Shown in pieces: positions 1-10,700 of a stretch of DNA of 64,000 nt (position 1 is the stretch's first letter; each line of letters opens with the position of its first letter). The stretch is taken from the NCBI GenBank assembly GCA_021613535.1, contig CP075493.1, positions 15,748,001-15,812,000 of the forward strand, read 5' to 3'. This DNA is from Adineta vaga (lineage: Eukaryota > Rotifera). The notes under the pieces were generated by a model. That model searched no databases. It was not told the origin of the DNA and saw only the letters and a program-made list of their open reading frames with translations. The position numbers were made by a program, and so were the translations under genes.

Positions 1-865
1 TTGGTGATGAGATATAAAAGACAAAGAATGGACAAGCAAATGTCACATAGAATAAAGGATTGACAATATTATTAATAATATTTTCTCGAGCTATTTGATC
101 GGCCGATTTAATGGTAGTAGCAGTAATCGTTAAATATTCTGTGAATATTGTAAAAGGAAGGACAGATACAATTATAATAGGAATTTGAACAAGTAGCATT
201 AATGTCAACTGTCGCTGAACAGCGTGCCGTTGACGATCTAATTGTAACATATTCATATTACGATAGGTAAGTATACCCATCACACTAAGCACTGTAATAG
301 GTGTTAAACCATAAAAGACAACAAGAACAAAATATATTCTATAGTTAGTATAGAATGTATTAGATAAAATTACGCACGTATAAGAAGTCGTAGTGCTATT
401 TAAGGATGATGGTAAAAGTTGATAATATACAAAATGTGGAACAGAATGACTTATCCATATAAAAGTAGATATTGCTGTTGCCCATCTAGCTGTGGATAAT
501 CGACTCAATTTTCGATATTTCTCTTGTCGACAAGTAAGAAGAAATCGATCAATGCTTGCTAAACAAATACATGACAAGGAAATAAGAGTACTTGATTGTA
601 TAAGACCAACACGTGTTTTACACCAAATAAGATTTGTTTGTGACCAATCAACACCAAAACCTACACTTAGAATACGTGTAAATAAACCATAGAAGAGAAC
701 AATACTATTGACAATTGATGAGACAAGAAAAAGAAATCCACATGAATTGCGACGAGTTGACCATAATAGAAGTAAATTGAGTAAGTTACCTATACTGCCA
801 CAAATGAATATTGGTAAACCACTATAAATAGTTATAGAACTAATGATAGAAGTAGTTGAGGACAT
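1..865 (-). CDS. Rhodopsin-family GPCR, 3' end cut by window edge
   Basis: An open frame of 288 codons runs from an ATG at 865 off the left edge. It reads as a seven-helix receptor. TM1 carries the G-N pair (residues 26-27), TM3 ends in D-R-F (106-108) in place of D-R-Y, and cysteines near 82 and 163 could form the usual extracellular disulfide. TM7 has N-P-L-F-Y, matching N-P-x-x-Y. Such receptors sit in the plasma membrane and signal through G proteins; the ligand cannot be told from sequence. It resembles the other GPCRs in this window, suggesting local duplication. The start was chosen because it places a short N-terminus directly before TM1. No lesion is visible in the part present. Confidence 0.8.
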   Translation of the reverse strand, partial: MSSTTSIISSITIYSGLPIFICGSIGNLLNLLLLWSTRRNSCGFLFLVSSIVNSIVLFYGLFTRILSVGFGVDWSQTNLIWCKTRVGLIQSSTLISLSCICLASIDRFLLTCRQEKYRKLSRLSTARWATAISTFIWISHSVPHFVYYQLLPSSLNSTTTSYTCVILSNTFYTNYRIYFVLVVFYGLTPITVLSVMGILTYRNMNMLQLDRQRHAVQRQLTLMLLVQIPIIIVSVLPFTIFTEYLTITATTIKSADQIARENIINNIVNPLFYVTFACPFFVFYISSP

Positions 866-1975
866 ATTGATAAATTCTATTTATTGAGAGTTCTCAGCAA
901 AGAAATATCTAGAGCATAGAGAGATTATGATATGATTCTAGGTAATTCCATTCATTTTATAGAGCTTTTCCATAATTAAAAGAAAAAAAACAGGAAAAAC
1001 TAGGTCATCCGTGTTAACATATCAGATACTATTCTTGTATTCAATTTCATTAATTATTTGCCAAAAGGCTTATCCTTTATAGGTTTTAAGCTCTTTTTTT
1101 CTTTTAACTAATATTTCCAACCACACTACGAACACATAAATCTGTATGTAACATCATTCATCCATTCAGTTCACAATAAAACAAGTATTTCTGAGCAACT
1201 GGTTCATGATTTTTTTTAAATTAAAATGAATGTGGATATGTCGTATCTAATCTTCATTCACACTCTCAACTCCAAAAATGATATAAAGATAAATTTCAAT
1301 TGTTCATCGATAGAGAACATTGATGATCATCTTAAAGTGAAAGATCGTAAATATTGATGGACAACATCAATTGAAAGAACTTTTAGTTAACTTTCTCATA
1401 CGTTCTTTCTATTCAATCAACTATGTATATAAAATTTAGTATGATTATTTCTATGAACAAGAATATAGACTTGTTGAAAGAACGCTAAATAATCCTTTTT
1501 CGTTTTTCACGTCATCCACGAGATGACATTAGGGATTAAAAGGATTAAAAATTTTATGCCAAACTTGACACTTACAAAAATTTATCAACTATCGATTTAT
1601 ATAAATAAGCATAATGGAAATTTAAATAAAGATGGATTTAATGCATTCTCGGTTTGCTTTTTAGATGTTTATCGTATCTATCGGATAAAGCGAAATAATG
1701 AATGATATTACCGGAATTCCGGGATTTTTATCTTTTTGTTAGAAAAATTGTTCTAGATTTTGCTTTTTTTTTCAATCATTGTGATACAAAAGATTGATAT
1801 TAAATTTGACACTTTTCTCGAATTGCTTTGACCTTTTACTAATTCTCGAATGTTATCACATCGCTAGATTTGACTACGATACAAAAGAAGATTTATATCA
1901 GAGTATTTCTTAATCAAATCGATTTTTAAGAGAATGTCGTTAATAACTGCTTTATGATTGCAATATATTTCTTAA
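866..1975. other. Intergenic spacer
   Basis: AT-rich spacer between the left-edge GPCR and the GPCR pseudogene. A 60-residue frame at 1523-1705 resembles nothing I know and has no supporting features. I see no RNA gene or repeat of note. Confidence 0.5.
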
Positions 1976-2640
1976 CAATTATTTATTCATGCCAGTTTAT
2001 TCTTATTTATTCTTAATATTTTTGGTAATGCCTTGAATATTTTAGTATTTTCAAGTGTTCGTCCTTATCGTACCACACGGACTACATTCTATTTCTTAGT
2101 TGAATCAATGACCAAGATAGTCTTTCTAACAACTAATATTTTACCTTGTATAATTACTTTTAGTTATGGATTTGATTTAACTAGTAAATCAATAGTAGGA
2201 TGTAAATTAAGACAGGTTCTACTCTTTGCATTAAGTACAATAACTTTTACTTGTACATGTCTAGCTACAATCGATCATTTTTTTGTTATATGTTCTAATC
2301 CATCATTACATCGAATGAGTAGTATTACTGAAGTATATAAAATTGGAACCATCATCAATACTATTTGGTTCATTCATGCAAACAGTCTTTTGTCTCTCGG
2401 ATATTTTGCCAGCTTCCAGTGTATATGTGCTCCCATTACTACCGGAACTGCTATTTACGTTGCATTATTTTTCATCATTGTTTTTAGTTTTATTCCAATA
2501 ACAATAATATTTAGATATTTAACTTGTCGTAATATTAGTGAAACAAGAGCTCATGTTGAACAATAAGCTGATCAACAATTGGTTAAAATGGTTCTTTTAT
2601 GAATTATATTAATTCAATTAGTAGAATATTCGACATGTTA
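1976..2640 (+). pseudogene. GPCR pseudogene with in-frame stops
   Basis: The frame from 1976 starts inside TM1 (motif F-G-N-A-L-N) without a start codon, then runs through TM2-TM5 with a degraded I-D-H in place of D-R-Y near the end of TM3. A TAA at 2564-2566 ends the frame. The same frame continues at once with A-D-Q-Q-L-V-K-M, a typical third-loop/TM6 stretch in this receptor family, then meets TGA at 2600-2602 and a further TGA and TAG downstream. It is therefore truncated at the 5' end and interrupted near TM6. It is probably a dead copy of the GPCR family next to it. Confidence 0.75.
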
Positions 2641-3561
2641 CTCTTGAATCTGTTAGTACCTATTTATTATGGAGTATGACTCGATGTTAGTAAAAAAGGA
2701 TGAAAGAGAATATTTTTGATTTCATCAAGTCGTTTTCGTCAAACTGTGAAAGAACGATTCGTTCTATGGCAACCTACAAATCGAGTCCAATCATCTCTAA
2801 ATTGATGATATGAGTATCAATATAAATGTTATAATGTCGGTATTTACTCATATCTAAACTATGAAAAAGTTTAGATATGCACGTAAGTATGAATATTATA
2901 CTCAGATCACCTTCATCTTGCACTTCACCCTTAGCAATAAAAGGTTGTCATCATTTATGCGTCGAAGTGCAAAGTGTTGAAACGATAAATTTTATGTATA
3001 TTTATATTTTTGTATTATATTAAATAATAATTTAATTCAAACAATCAGATTTCAGCATTATAATATGAAGCAATAAATGAGTGCTTAAAGGTATAGCTAT
3101 AGTCTGGGTGAAATCATGGGTAGGTGGGTACGGACTTGGCTATGTTTGAAAGAATGTGTGTGTGTATAGTCATCTATTGCTAATGTCAAGCTTTTGCGAG
3201 TATTTACATCCATTAGCTCGGGATTAGGGTTATACGAAGGTTTAGTAGAATGTATCATTGTCTCTTTCAAATTGAAATGTCATTACATAATGTGAAGAAT
3301 AAGAGAAAAAATTCTTCAATACCTCGAAGTAAATATTAAAGAAGTAGAAACTAACTTATATTATTGACGTCAATCGAAAGATATTTTTAGTTTTTAACAA
3401 TATTTATAAGTATTTATTCTTGCTAACACACTTTCATAGATTAAAACATTTTAAATTAAATATTCTCTCTTGTATTCGCTCTACAAGATATTTCTTTTTT
3501 CTCTTTGTCAGTTTTGGTTTTGTTTTCACCATCAAAACTTCATTGTGTCTTAGTGGAAGAA
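2641..3561. other. Intergenic spacer
   Basis: AT-rich. Around 3105-3150 there are scattered GGGTG-type words and a short GT run, possibly a decayed member of the telomere-like hairpin family, but no paired arms can be drawn. Nothing else is supported. Confidence 0.4.
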
Positions 3562-4789
3562 ATGCTTCTTTTCTTAACTTATTTCTCTATTATTTGTACA
3601 AAGATGTCGATTGCTACCGTTAACACAGCATTTTGCGATATTTACTGGGAACAAACATTCGTATCTAATGTAACAAAATCTTTAATAGAAATTCGACAAT
3701 TATCATCTTCAAAAGACACAACTGTTATTGATTGTGCTTTAGTTTGTCTTAATTCAATTTCGTGTTTAACAGCAATATTTAACAGTTTAATCAACACTTG
3801 TCAAATGTTTAATGTACGATCAAATAGAAGTGGACAAATTCTACCATCGTTAATTAATATTGCTACAATTGTCATGCACAAAGATTCATGTAAGTTGAAT
3901 GTGGAAGAAGGATAGAATTTTATCATCATAAAAACTCTTGTTTAGTTGAAGTTTGACAGATGGGAAATGTTTTCTTGTTTAAATATCATTAGTTAATGTC
4001 GAGTCAATTGTTAGGTATGATTTTTAGTTGAAAAAAAAAACAAACAAATCATAGAGAGAATATCTCGATTCAATTAAAGAAACTTATTTATTGGATATCT
4101 TCTATAGATTTTGTTGATTAATCGAGAATTTTAGATCACATCCATTTCAGATATATTTCGATTTTTCTCGTTTAAAGATTTATTAAGAAACTTTATTTAA
4201 GTAGAAGATATTGTATAGAAAATCTTTTTATATTTTAGCATATTCATATAGTCCCATTAATAGTAATGATATTTCATTTGTTGTGTGGAATGTAAGTGCT
4301 GGTCAAGATAGTTATATAGCATCGAGTGGCTTTGATATCGGAAAATATTATTATACGAGCAATCCAAGTTTTCTCTTTGATGGGAAAACCTCAACAGGAT
4401 TATGCAGTTATGGTTATTGTAATGCGACATATTACGATCCAATATGTGGTATTAATACAGGAGTGTATGTAACTGCACGATATGGTTCATTTGTTCTTAA
4501 TGGATTTTCAATTGCTACTGGAAGTTGGGGTTCTAGTCGTGATCCACTTGTGATTACTATTGAAGGAAGTAATCAAAGTGAATCATCACTTATTCTTGGA
4601 TCAAGTTGGACATTAACTTATAATGGTACTTCAGGTTTAGATAATTATCCAGGAAAATCAGCTTTTGGAACAAAACAAATGATTGAGAATAATACATTAG
4701 AGTTTTCAAGTTATCGTATTTTAGTTGTTAAAAACCGCGGTAGTCCAACTTGTAGTGAAATTGGTGAAATTGAGTTGCTTAGTCATTGA
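3562..4789 (+). CDS. Secreted PAN/Apple-like plus discoidin-like protein, two exons
   Basis: Exon 1 is 3562-3889 and exon 2 is 4239-4789. The donor GTAAGT at 3890 and an acceptor after TATTTTAG at 4238 join in frame (phase 1), giving about 292 residues. The N-terminus is hydrophobic and looks like a signal peptide. Exon 1 then carries a small cysteine-rich segment (C-A-L-V-C-L-N-S ... C-Q-M-F) of the PAN/Apple-like type seen in several other genes here. Exon 2 resembles an F5/8C (discoidin) galactose-binding domain: an L-F-D-G motif, then I-T-I-E-G-S-N in a beta-rich stretch, ending near the stop. It is probably a secreted, sugar- or lipid-binding recognition protein. The start is the first ATG upstream of the hydrophobic stretch. 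Confidence 0.65.
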
Positions 4790-5117
4790 TTAAAGTATTT
4801 TGATTTATTTAACTAAAGCCTCTTGTTCATATGTTGTTCGATGTTGTATGTGTTTGTTATTCGTATAAATCATTTAATAAAAATCATATCTCATTAGAAA
4901 AAAATCTCTTGTAGTTTTTTGCAGATTCTATAGATGATAAGTTATAGACAATAAAAATAATTATCACGTTTGAGTTTTGACTTTATCCAAAAATATGTAT
5001 TTGCACAAGTTGCGTTTATTTTTTTTCTTCTTTTTCAAACCATATTGTTTTTCTTTCCTTTTGTTTTGTAAAAATAAGACAAAGTAATATAAAAAAAGAA
5101 CTTATATGAAATTTTGA

Positions 5118-5181
5118 AAGGGTGGGTGTGGGTGTGGGTAAGAATAAGGTGTAAACCCTCACTCACACCGATACCCCTCAG
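5118..5181. repeat. Telomere-like hairpin 1
   Basis: G-rich arm (GGGTGGGTGTGGGTGTGGG) followed after a short loop by a C-rich arm (ACCCTCACTCACACC...ACCCCTCA). Imperfectly paired. It lies about 280 bp upstream of the BTB/glycosyltransferase start. Confidence 0.7.
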
Positions 5182-5458
5182 TATTTTGAAAGTACTTTAG
5201 ACATTTGTCAATGTTCATTACCTTCAAATCTCGAGTTTACTGAAGCTATTAAAGAAAGTATTGAAATTGTAAAAAAAGAGTTAAATAGATAAAAAAAACG
5301 CTTCTTCCTACTCTCACAGCGTCAGCACCCATATAAAGATAAGAATAACATGGCCTTTCAACGACATTTTTATCAACCGTCTCGTTGCATTGATCGTAGA
5401 TAAATACTCGAGCACACATTTACATTCATTTTATTTCAAAAAGAGACGCATCGAAAAA

Positions 5459-7549
5459 ATGAGCGAGCCATGGGATCGACGTACATATCCTGTTACATTT
5501 CAATTATGCACTGAATCTAATTTAGATCGTGTCGAACTTTATTGTTCATCTAATAATTGGACTACACCATTGGCAAGATTATCGTATGCTTACAAAGATT
5601 CCTCATTGTCTCAAGCAGCGAAATGTGTATATCTACATACTCTTATACTCGTTCCTGGAAATTATGAATACAAATATAAAGTCAATAATAGACTACCATG
5701 CGTATTAAATAATGAGAAAAAAATAGTGAATGATAATAATATTTTAACAAAAGACGATTTCATTCAACTTATTGTGGAAAGGTGTGATTTGTTAGAACGT
5801 GAAAGAATTGGTGAAACAATAACAGAAGGAAATAATCAGTATGAAAATGAAAATACAAATGTTGATTCTTCCGATGTTGGTAGTGCACTTTTTCAAGATC
5901 GCTTGTTTCCGGATATTGAACTTATTATTAATGGTACAGAACATTGCAAAGCACACAAAGCCATTTTATCAGTTCATTCGACTTTTTTTAAAAATCTTTT
6001 TTCTCAAGAGAATATGAAAAATTCAGTTGAAATCCGATTAGAAGTGGAAAATTTAGCTAGTTTTAAGATAATGTTTAAATATCTTTATACGAGTATTTTT
6101 CCACATTCTCTTGATCATCAACAATTCAAATCGTTATATCAAATAGCAACAACATATGAAATATCAACATTAATTGAACTTATCAAAGAAAATCTGAGTA
6201 GTCAAAATATTGATGTGAATAATTGTCTTTTATTATTGTCAATGGAAAATGAATTGAAAGAAAATTGGTTACAAGTACGTCGTTCAGCTATTGAAATTAT
6301 TGTAAAAAATTTTCGTTATCTTTGTCATCAAAATCAATTTTTAAAATTAGATTATAATATCATTCAAGATATTTTTTGTCATTCATATCTTAAAGTTCCC
6401 AGTGTTGTTATGGCAAATATGAGTTTAAATCGATGGTTAAATACAAACGAACAAATGACTGTTGATGTTTCACGATCTATTAATGCATTAAAACAATATC
6501 GACCGATAACAAATCGAAATGCTCTTCAATCATCAATTGTCTGTTACTTCGCTGATGGAAGTCCAAGATATACAAATATGACAATTAATTCAATCAATTC
6601 ATTTTTAAGATCCACTCCTAAAGTTATGGTTGGTCTTTTAGTTAAAGATGAAAATACTCGCGATAAAGTTATGTTTTCGATTTCAAAGAAATATCATTAT
6701 CGTATTTTATGTAAACAGGTCTCTCAAGTCGCACATTTTCAAGAATGGAATCCAACTCAATATAAATTAGATATTCTTATATTTCTTGATCACGGCTTTG
6801 AAGAAATCTATTGGATAGATTCAGATACGATTGTTTATGATGATTTAACACCACATTTAATCAAATTTCGATCTTCCGATAAATTATTTTATTTTGTACT
6901 TGATCATGTTATGTATGATTCAGGTTTTATTAATCGATGGAACCAACAACATCAAGATACATTTATTCCACAAGCATGTTTTATGGGTTTTAAATCCACG
7001 TGTATGAGAACATTCTTTGCCCTTTGGAAAAATGCATGGAAAATGTGGATTGAACCAAGACCATTTACAATGTATCAAGATCCAAATCCAGATTTCGATG
7101 GATCAAGTTTTTGTACGGAACAATATGCACTTGGGAATGCTATATCGGAATTCATTGCACAAGAAGCATCTTTACATCATCAACGTTATGATTATCGAAA
7201 TTTAATATTTTCATTTGAAAGAAAATTAGTTTTAATTGCGAAAAATGAACAGTTAAAATCATTTTATCCTTCGTCAAAATTACGATCAATGGTTAGTATG
7301 AAAACTTATGTTTCTTCACAACCTCATTCTTTTGCTTTAAATACCTATATATTGAAAAATTCATTTTATGAAGTATATTCTACTTCACAAAGATCTTCCT
7401 TTCTATCCAAGTATCATTCAATGTATTCAACAACTTTATCATCTGAAGATACATTTATCGATTCATTTTTTGATTCCATTCTTCATTTTTATAATCAAAA
7501 TTATCAAGCTGGTTATCAATGGTATTTGAAAAACTTTATTAAACCTTAA
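5459..7549 (+). CDS. Glycogen-binding-like / BTB / glycosyltransferase-like fusion protein
   Basis: A single exon of 696 residues. Residues about 8-95 resemble the AMPK-beta type glycogen-binding (CBM48/E-set) fold: V-E-L-Y-C-S-S-N-N-W followed by G-N-Y-E-Y-K-Y-K-V. Residues about 140-240 are a BTB/POZ domain (F-P-D-I-E-L-I-I-N-G, then H-K-A-I-L-S-V-H-S-T-F-F). A helical BACK-like region follows. From about 357 on, the sequence reads as a GT-A glycosyltransferase: a Rossmann-like start, then W-I-D-S-D-T with the D-x-D at 454-456, the usual metal and nucleotide-sugar site. BTB domains often recruit Cullin-3 ligases; whether this one does is unknown. The ATG at 5459 is the first in frame; upstream codons are non-ATG. 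I do not know a described family with this order. Confidence 0.75.
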   Translation: MSEPWDRRTYPVTFQLCTESNLDRVELYCSSNNWTTPLARLSYAYKDSSLSQAAKCVYLHTLILVPGNYEYKYKVNNRLPCVLNNEKKIVNDNNILTKDDFIQLIVERCDLLERERIGETITEGNNQYENENTNVDSSDVGSALFQDRLFPDIELIINGTEHCKAHKAILSVHSTFFKNLFSQENMKNSVEIRLEVENLASFKIMFKYLYTSIFPHSLDHQQFKSLYQIATTYEISTLIELIKENLSSQNIDVNNCLLLLSMENELKENWLQVRRSAIEIIVKNFRYLCHQNQFLKLDYNIIQDIFCHSYLKVPSVVMANMSLNRWLNTNEQMTVDVSRSINALKQYRPITNRNALQSSIVCYFADGSPRYTNMTINSINSFLRSTPKVMVGLLVKDENTRDKVMFSISKKYHYRILCKQVSQVAHFQEWNPTQYKLDILIFLDHGFEEIYWIDSDTIVYDDLTPHLIKFRSSDKLFYFVLDHVMYDSGFINRWNQQHQDTFIPQACFMGFKSTCMRTFFALWKNAWKMWIEPRPFTMYQDPNPDFDGSSFCTEQYALGNAISEFIAQEASLHHQRYDYRNLIFSFERKLVLIAKNEQLKSFYPSSKLRSMVSMKTYVSSQPHSFALNTYILKNSFYEVYSTSQRSSFLSKYHSMYSTTLSSEDTFIDSFFDSILHFYNQNYQAGYQWYLKNFIKP

Positions 7550-8980
7550 ACTATTAGTTTTTTTTATTCATTCACAAAAAAAATAGCTTACACTACAACT
7601 TATGAACATCTGTCATCTTTCACGTTCCTTTTTTTGAGTATAAAGGAAGCGTGAATCGAAAACAGGATAGATAATGTCCGTTGACTTGTGATTAATGAGA
7701 TGTATAAAATGATATATTCTTGTATTTGTGAATGTTTTTGATTTGTTTTGATAATGATTTCGTTCCGATGATATCTACGCCGTGAATTCAACTTATAAGT
7801 TCTGTTATGCATACGTTTAACGTGAAGGAAGTTAGCAGCGGATTCGAGTATTTCCTGCTGACATTCGCTTAGGTACTTGGGAGAGGTCGAATACTTCTGG
7901 GATAGATAGAATTCATCATTCTGCATCGAATGGTATCGGTTGAGAGAGAGAGAGAGGAGGGCGGTTCATCGACCTAAATCCGAGGATTTCACCCAAAATA
8001 CTCGGTGAACTAGTTATTTTGCCCAGTAATCCTTTGAGAATATTGATAATACTAATTTGAGTATAGATCTTGGGGGACACGCGAGAGAAAGACAGCAACC
8101 ATGGATATATCACATGTGAAGATGTATATCCTGTTATTATGAAGAATTTCTAAAATTTAAAGAAATAATATACAATATGTTGTGGAAGGCACCACAATAT
8201 TTGACCATTTGTCTACTAGACTATGTTACGTAAAAGTTCCTTTATTTATTAACAGAAAAGATAATTTCATTTGTTGAAGACAAAATTAATGCTTTTGACA
8301 GACGTTAAGAAATACCTCGTCAAATAAATATCCCAATGAACCAGAACCACTGTAAATTGAGAATGTGCAAATTCATGCAATTCTTAGACTTAATCATCCT
8401 CACCTATCTTCCTAGTGATATATAGCATTTTATCGATGAATGAAATTTTATTATAGTAGGAAAGGCGATCTTGGTTGAAACTTATAGGATGGAAAAGTTA
8501 TGAGAGTTCAAAGGATCCAATAATAATAATAAATAAAAATGTCTTAGATAATAATTTTCTTATTAATGATACTCATGTCAATCTTGTTAAACTAAAATAA
8601 ATATAATTAAATATAATAAAGTAAAATAGATAAATCGAAGAGGAAAAAGATTTTTTCTAATATCTAGGGTGAGTGTGGATGAAGACCGAACACGTACATC
8701 AATACCCACATCCTTCAAGAGTTCTGCGCAGTGCCTGGCAAAGTCCGTATTTTCACTCTCACTTTTTGTGTCGGTGGCCCTGTTGCGCGAAAATGGCATG
8801 CCACGATTATTTATATTATCTCTTAAAAGATTCTTATTGATGTGAATCATTATGAGATGAATTGATCATCTTATTTTCTTAGAAATAATCTTTTCATTAC
8901 TAATAGAAAAATAATGCCTGGAAATCTCAAAAAATAAATTTATAATATAAAAGAATATTCTTGACGAAGTTTTTGTTTAT
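7550..8980. other. Spacer without a recognised gene
   Basis: Open frames on the minus strand (7600-7926, 7916-8113, 8587-8850) do not resemble known proteins, and I do not support them as genes. The stretch holds hairpin 2. Confidence 0.45.
8665..8719. repeat. Telomere-like hairpin 2 (diverged)
   Basis: AGGGTGAGTGTGGATGAAG is followed by an inverted partner, ATCAATACCCACATCCTTC. The arms pair imperfectly over about 18 bp. Confidence 0.55.
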
Positions 8981-10037
8981 TTAAACAGATATAACAACTG
9001 AAATTGGTCTTGCATCTGTTTGTGGAGTAATCTGATTAGTACATAAGAAATTGAAAAGATGACGACAAACTTTTCGAATAAAACTTTTAACTTGATGACG
9101 AAATCTTGGCGAAATAATTAAAAATAAATAGAAATTAATCTAAAGAAAAACAAAATCAGAAAAGAAAAATAAAACAAGAAAATTTTACCGAAAAATTTGT
9201 GTATAACAAAGAATTAAATATTGCACCGATGAAAACTATAATAGTTGGTGTAAGATCATCGTTTTCATTATTAAACATATTTAGTTGATACAAAGATATG
9301 ATTATATAAGGAATACCACAGATAATCAATGATAAAACTCGAATTAAAATCATTGCTGTTAATTGTTGATCAAGTTTACGTCGTTGAACTGGAATTTGTC
9401 TTCGAATTATTCGACGAACATTACGATAAGATAATAAACTAACTGTTATTGTTATGACAACTGGTAAAGCATTGCTTAAAATTGGATAATAAAAATAAGA
9501 TAAATATTGTTTTATAAATTCATCATATACTGAACATCCTAATGGAAATTGACGAACTTCTGAATAAATATAAAAGATAAATCCATGAATTAATGAAACA
9601 AAGAAATTAATTATTAAAAATAAATATGCAAATTTCATTGTACTTAATTGACGAATTGAATAATGATAATTTGTTGAAAAATATTGATGTATTGTTGTAA
9701 AACATATTGTAAATAATGAAAATAAACCAAAAAATTGTGAAAAACCTGTAAGATTTTTACACCATAGAAGAGAAAGAATTGCTGGATCATCATTCAGAAT
9801 ATTTCTTAAAATACGTGATGAGCATACAAATAATAATAGACCAATATTTGAATATGATTCAATAATTAAATAAAAACTTGCCGGAATTTTTCGAAAGATT
9901 TTTAAATTAGTTAAAATTATGATTAAAGATAAATTACTTATTAAACCACTTATTAAATTGAATAAACCGAAGATAAAACGAATTTCATTTGTTAAATTAA
10001 TAAAATATTCCATTGTTGAATTTCTTGAAGATGACAT
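8981..10037 (-). CDS. Rhodopsin-family GPCR with a TM7-exon frameshift
   Basis: Exon 1 (10037-9189) encodes a receptor from Met to TM7 with all helices recognisable; a Q-Q-L-T-A-M-I-L-I-R stretch opens TM6. A donor GTAAAA at 9188 and acceptor TTTCTTTAG at 9141 sit at the same place in TM7 (Asn-x-Ser | Ile-Asn-Phe-Tyr) and in the same phase as the intron of the intact GPCR at 36.9 kb. Exon 2 (9140-8981) opens with I-N-F-Y-L-F, but a run of six T bases (9125-9120 as read on the minus strand) shifts the frame, giving a stop at 9089-9087. With five T bases the frame would carry the usual basic tail to TAA at 8983-8981. Unspliced, the frame stops at 9156. It is either a recent pseudogene, a variant with a shortened tail, or a sequencing indel. 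Confidence 0.7.
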
Positions 10038-10700
10038 TCTTTGTCTTTTGCAAAAATTTTATCAAATAAAAATTTTATACATTATATTTATCGTATAAAA
10101 CTAAATTATATCGTTTTTAATCTATTTTAATTTAAAAATTATCGAAAAAATGTCCTGATTTATGCTATTTATAAATCGAAGTATTAAGTTATTAAAAGAC
10201 ATTTTTTATGCAAACAAACGAAAGCTTCCACATATAGAAGCTGTATGAGATAAACGTGAGATCTTTTACTTTCAAGTTTATGATCATATTTATGCTGATT
10301 ATGAAGTTTATCAACGAGAAGCTGGTATTCTATTTGTCACACAAGTCTCATCATGTAGCAAGTTCGATTAGGATGTGGGTCAAGGTATCTCTACTTCACC
10401 CATAGCCACATCCAATAAATATTTCGTACCAAAACTTTCTTTACATAGGTTATATAAGAGATGTTAATGTAAAATTTGAAGATAAGTTCAAGAAATTTCA
10501 ATCATGTTTTTTATCTTTTGATGTCACAAGTGCTTAATCGGATAATTACAACGTTAGACAGAAAGGCATCTATTGATGTGCAATATAATCTGTCATTTGA
10601 CAATAATCTGATTTGTTTTCCATTTACGTAATAAATTTTTTGAAATAAAATATTTTTCATTTGTCTTGTACTTGTTCTTCTTCAGATTAATTATTAAAAA
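10038..10700. other. Spacer between divergent GPCR genes
   Basis: This region holds the 5' ends of two divergently transcribed GPCR genes, so it should contain both promoters. No clear core promoter motif can be assigned. It contains hairpin 3. Confidence 0.4.
10371..10413. repeat. Telomere-like hairpin 3
   Basis: GGATGTGGGTCAAGGTATCT, then CTACTTCACCCATAGCCACATCC. Short arms flank the loop words TATCTCTACTTCACCC that are shared with other copies. Confidence 0.7.

Noticed and set aside
7600-8113. Minus-strand frames as genes
   Set aside because: No recognisable domain, no convincing splice context, and composition like the surrounding spacer.
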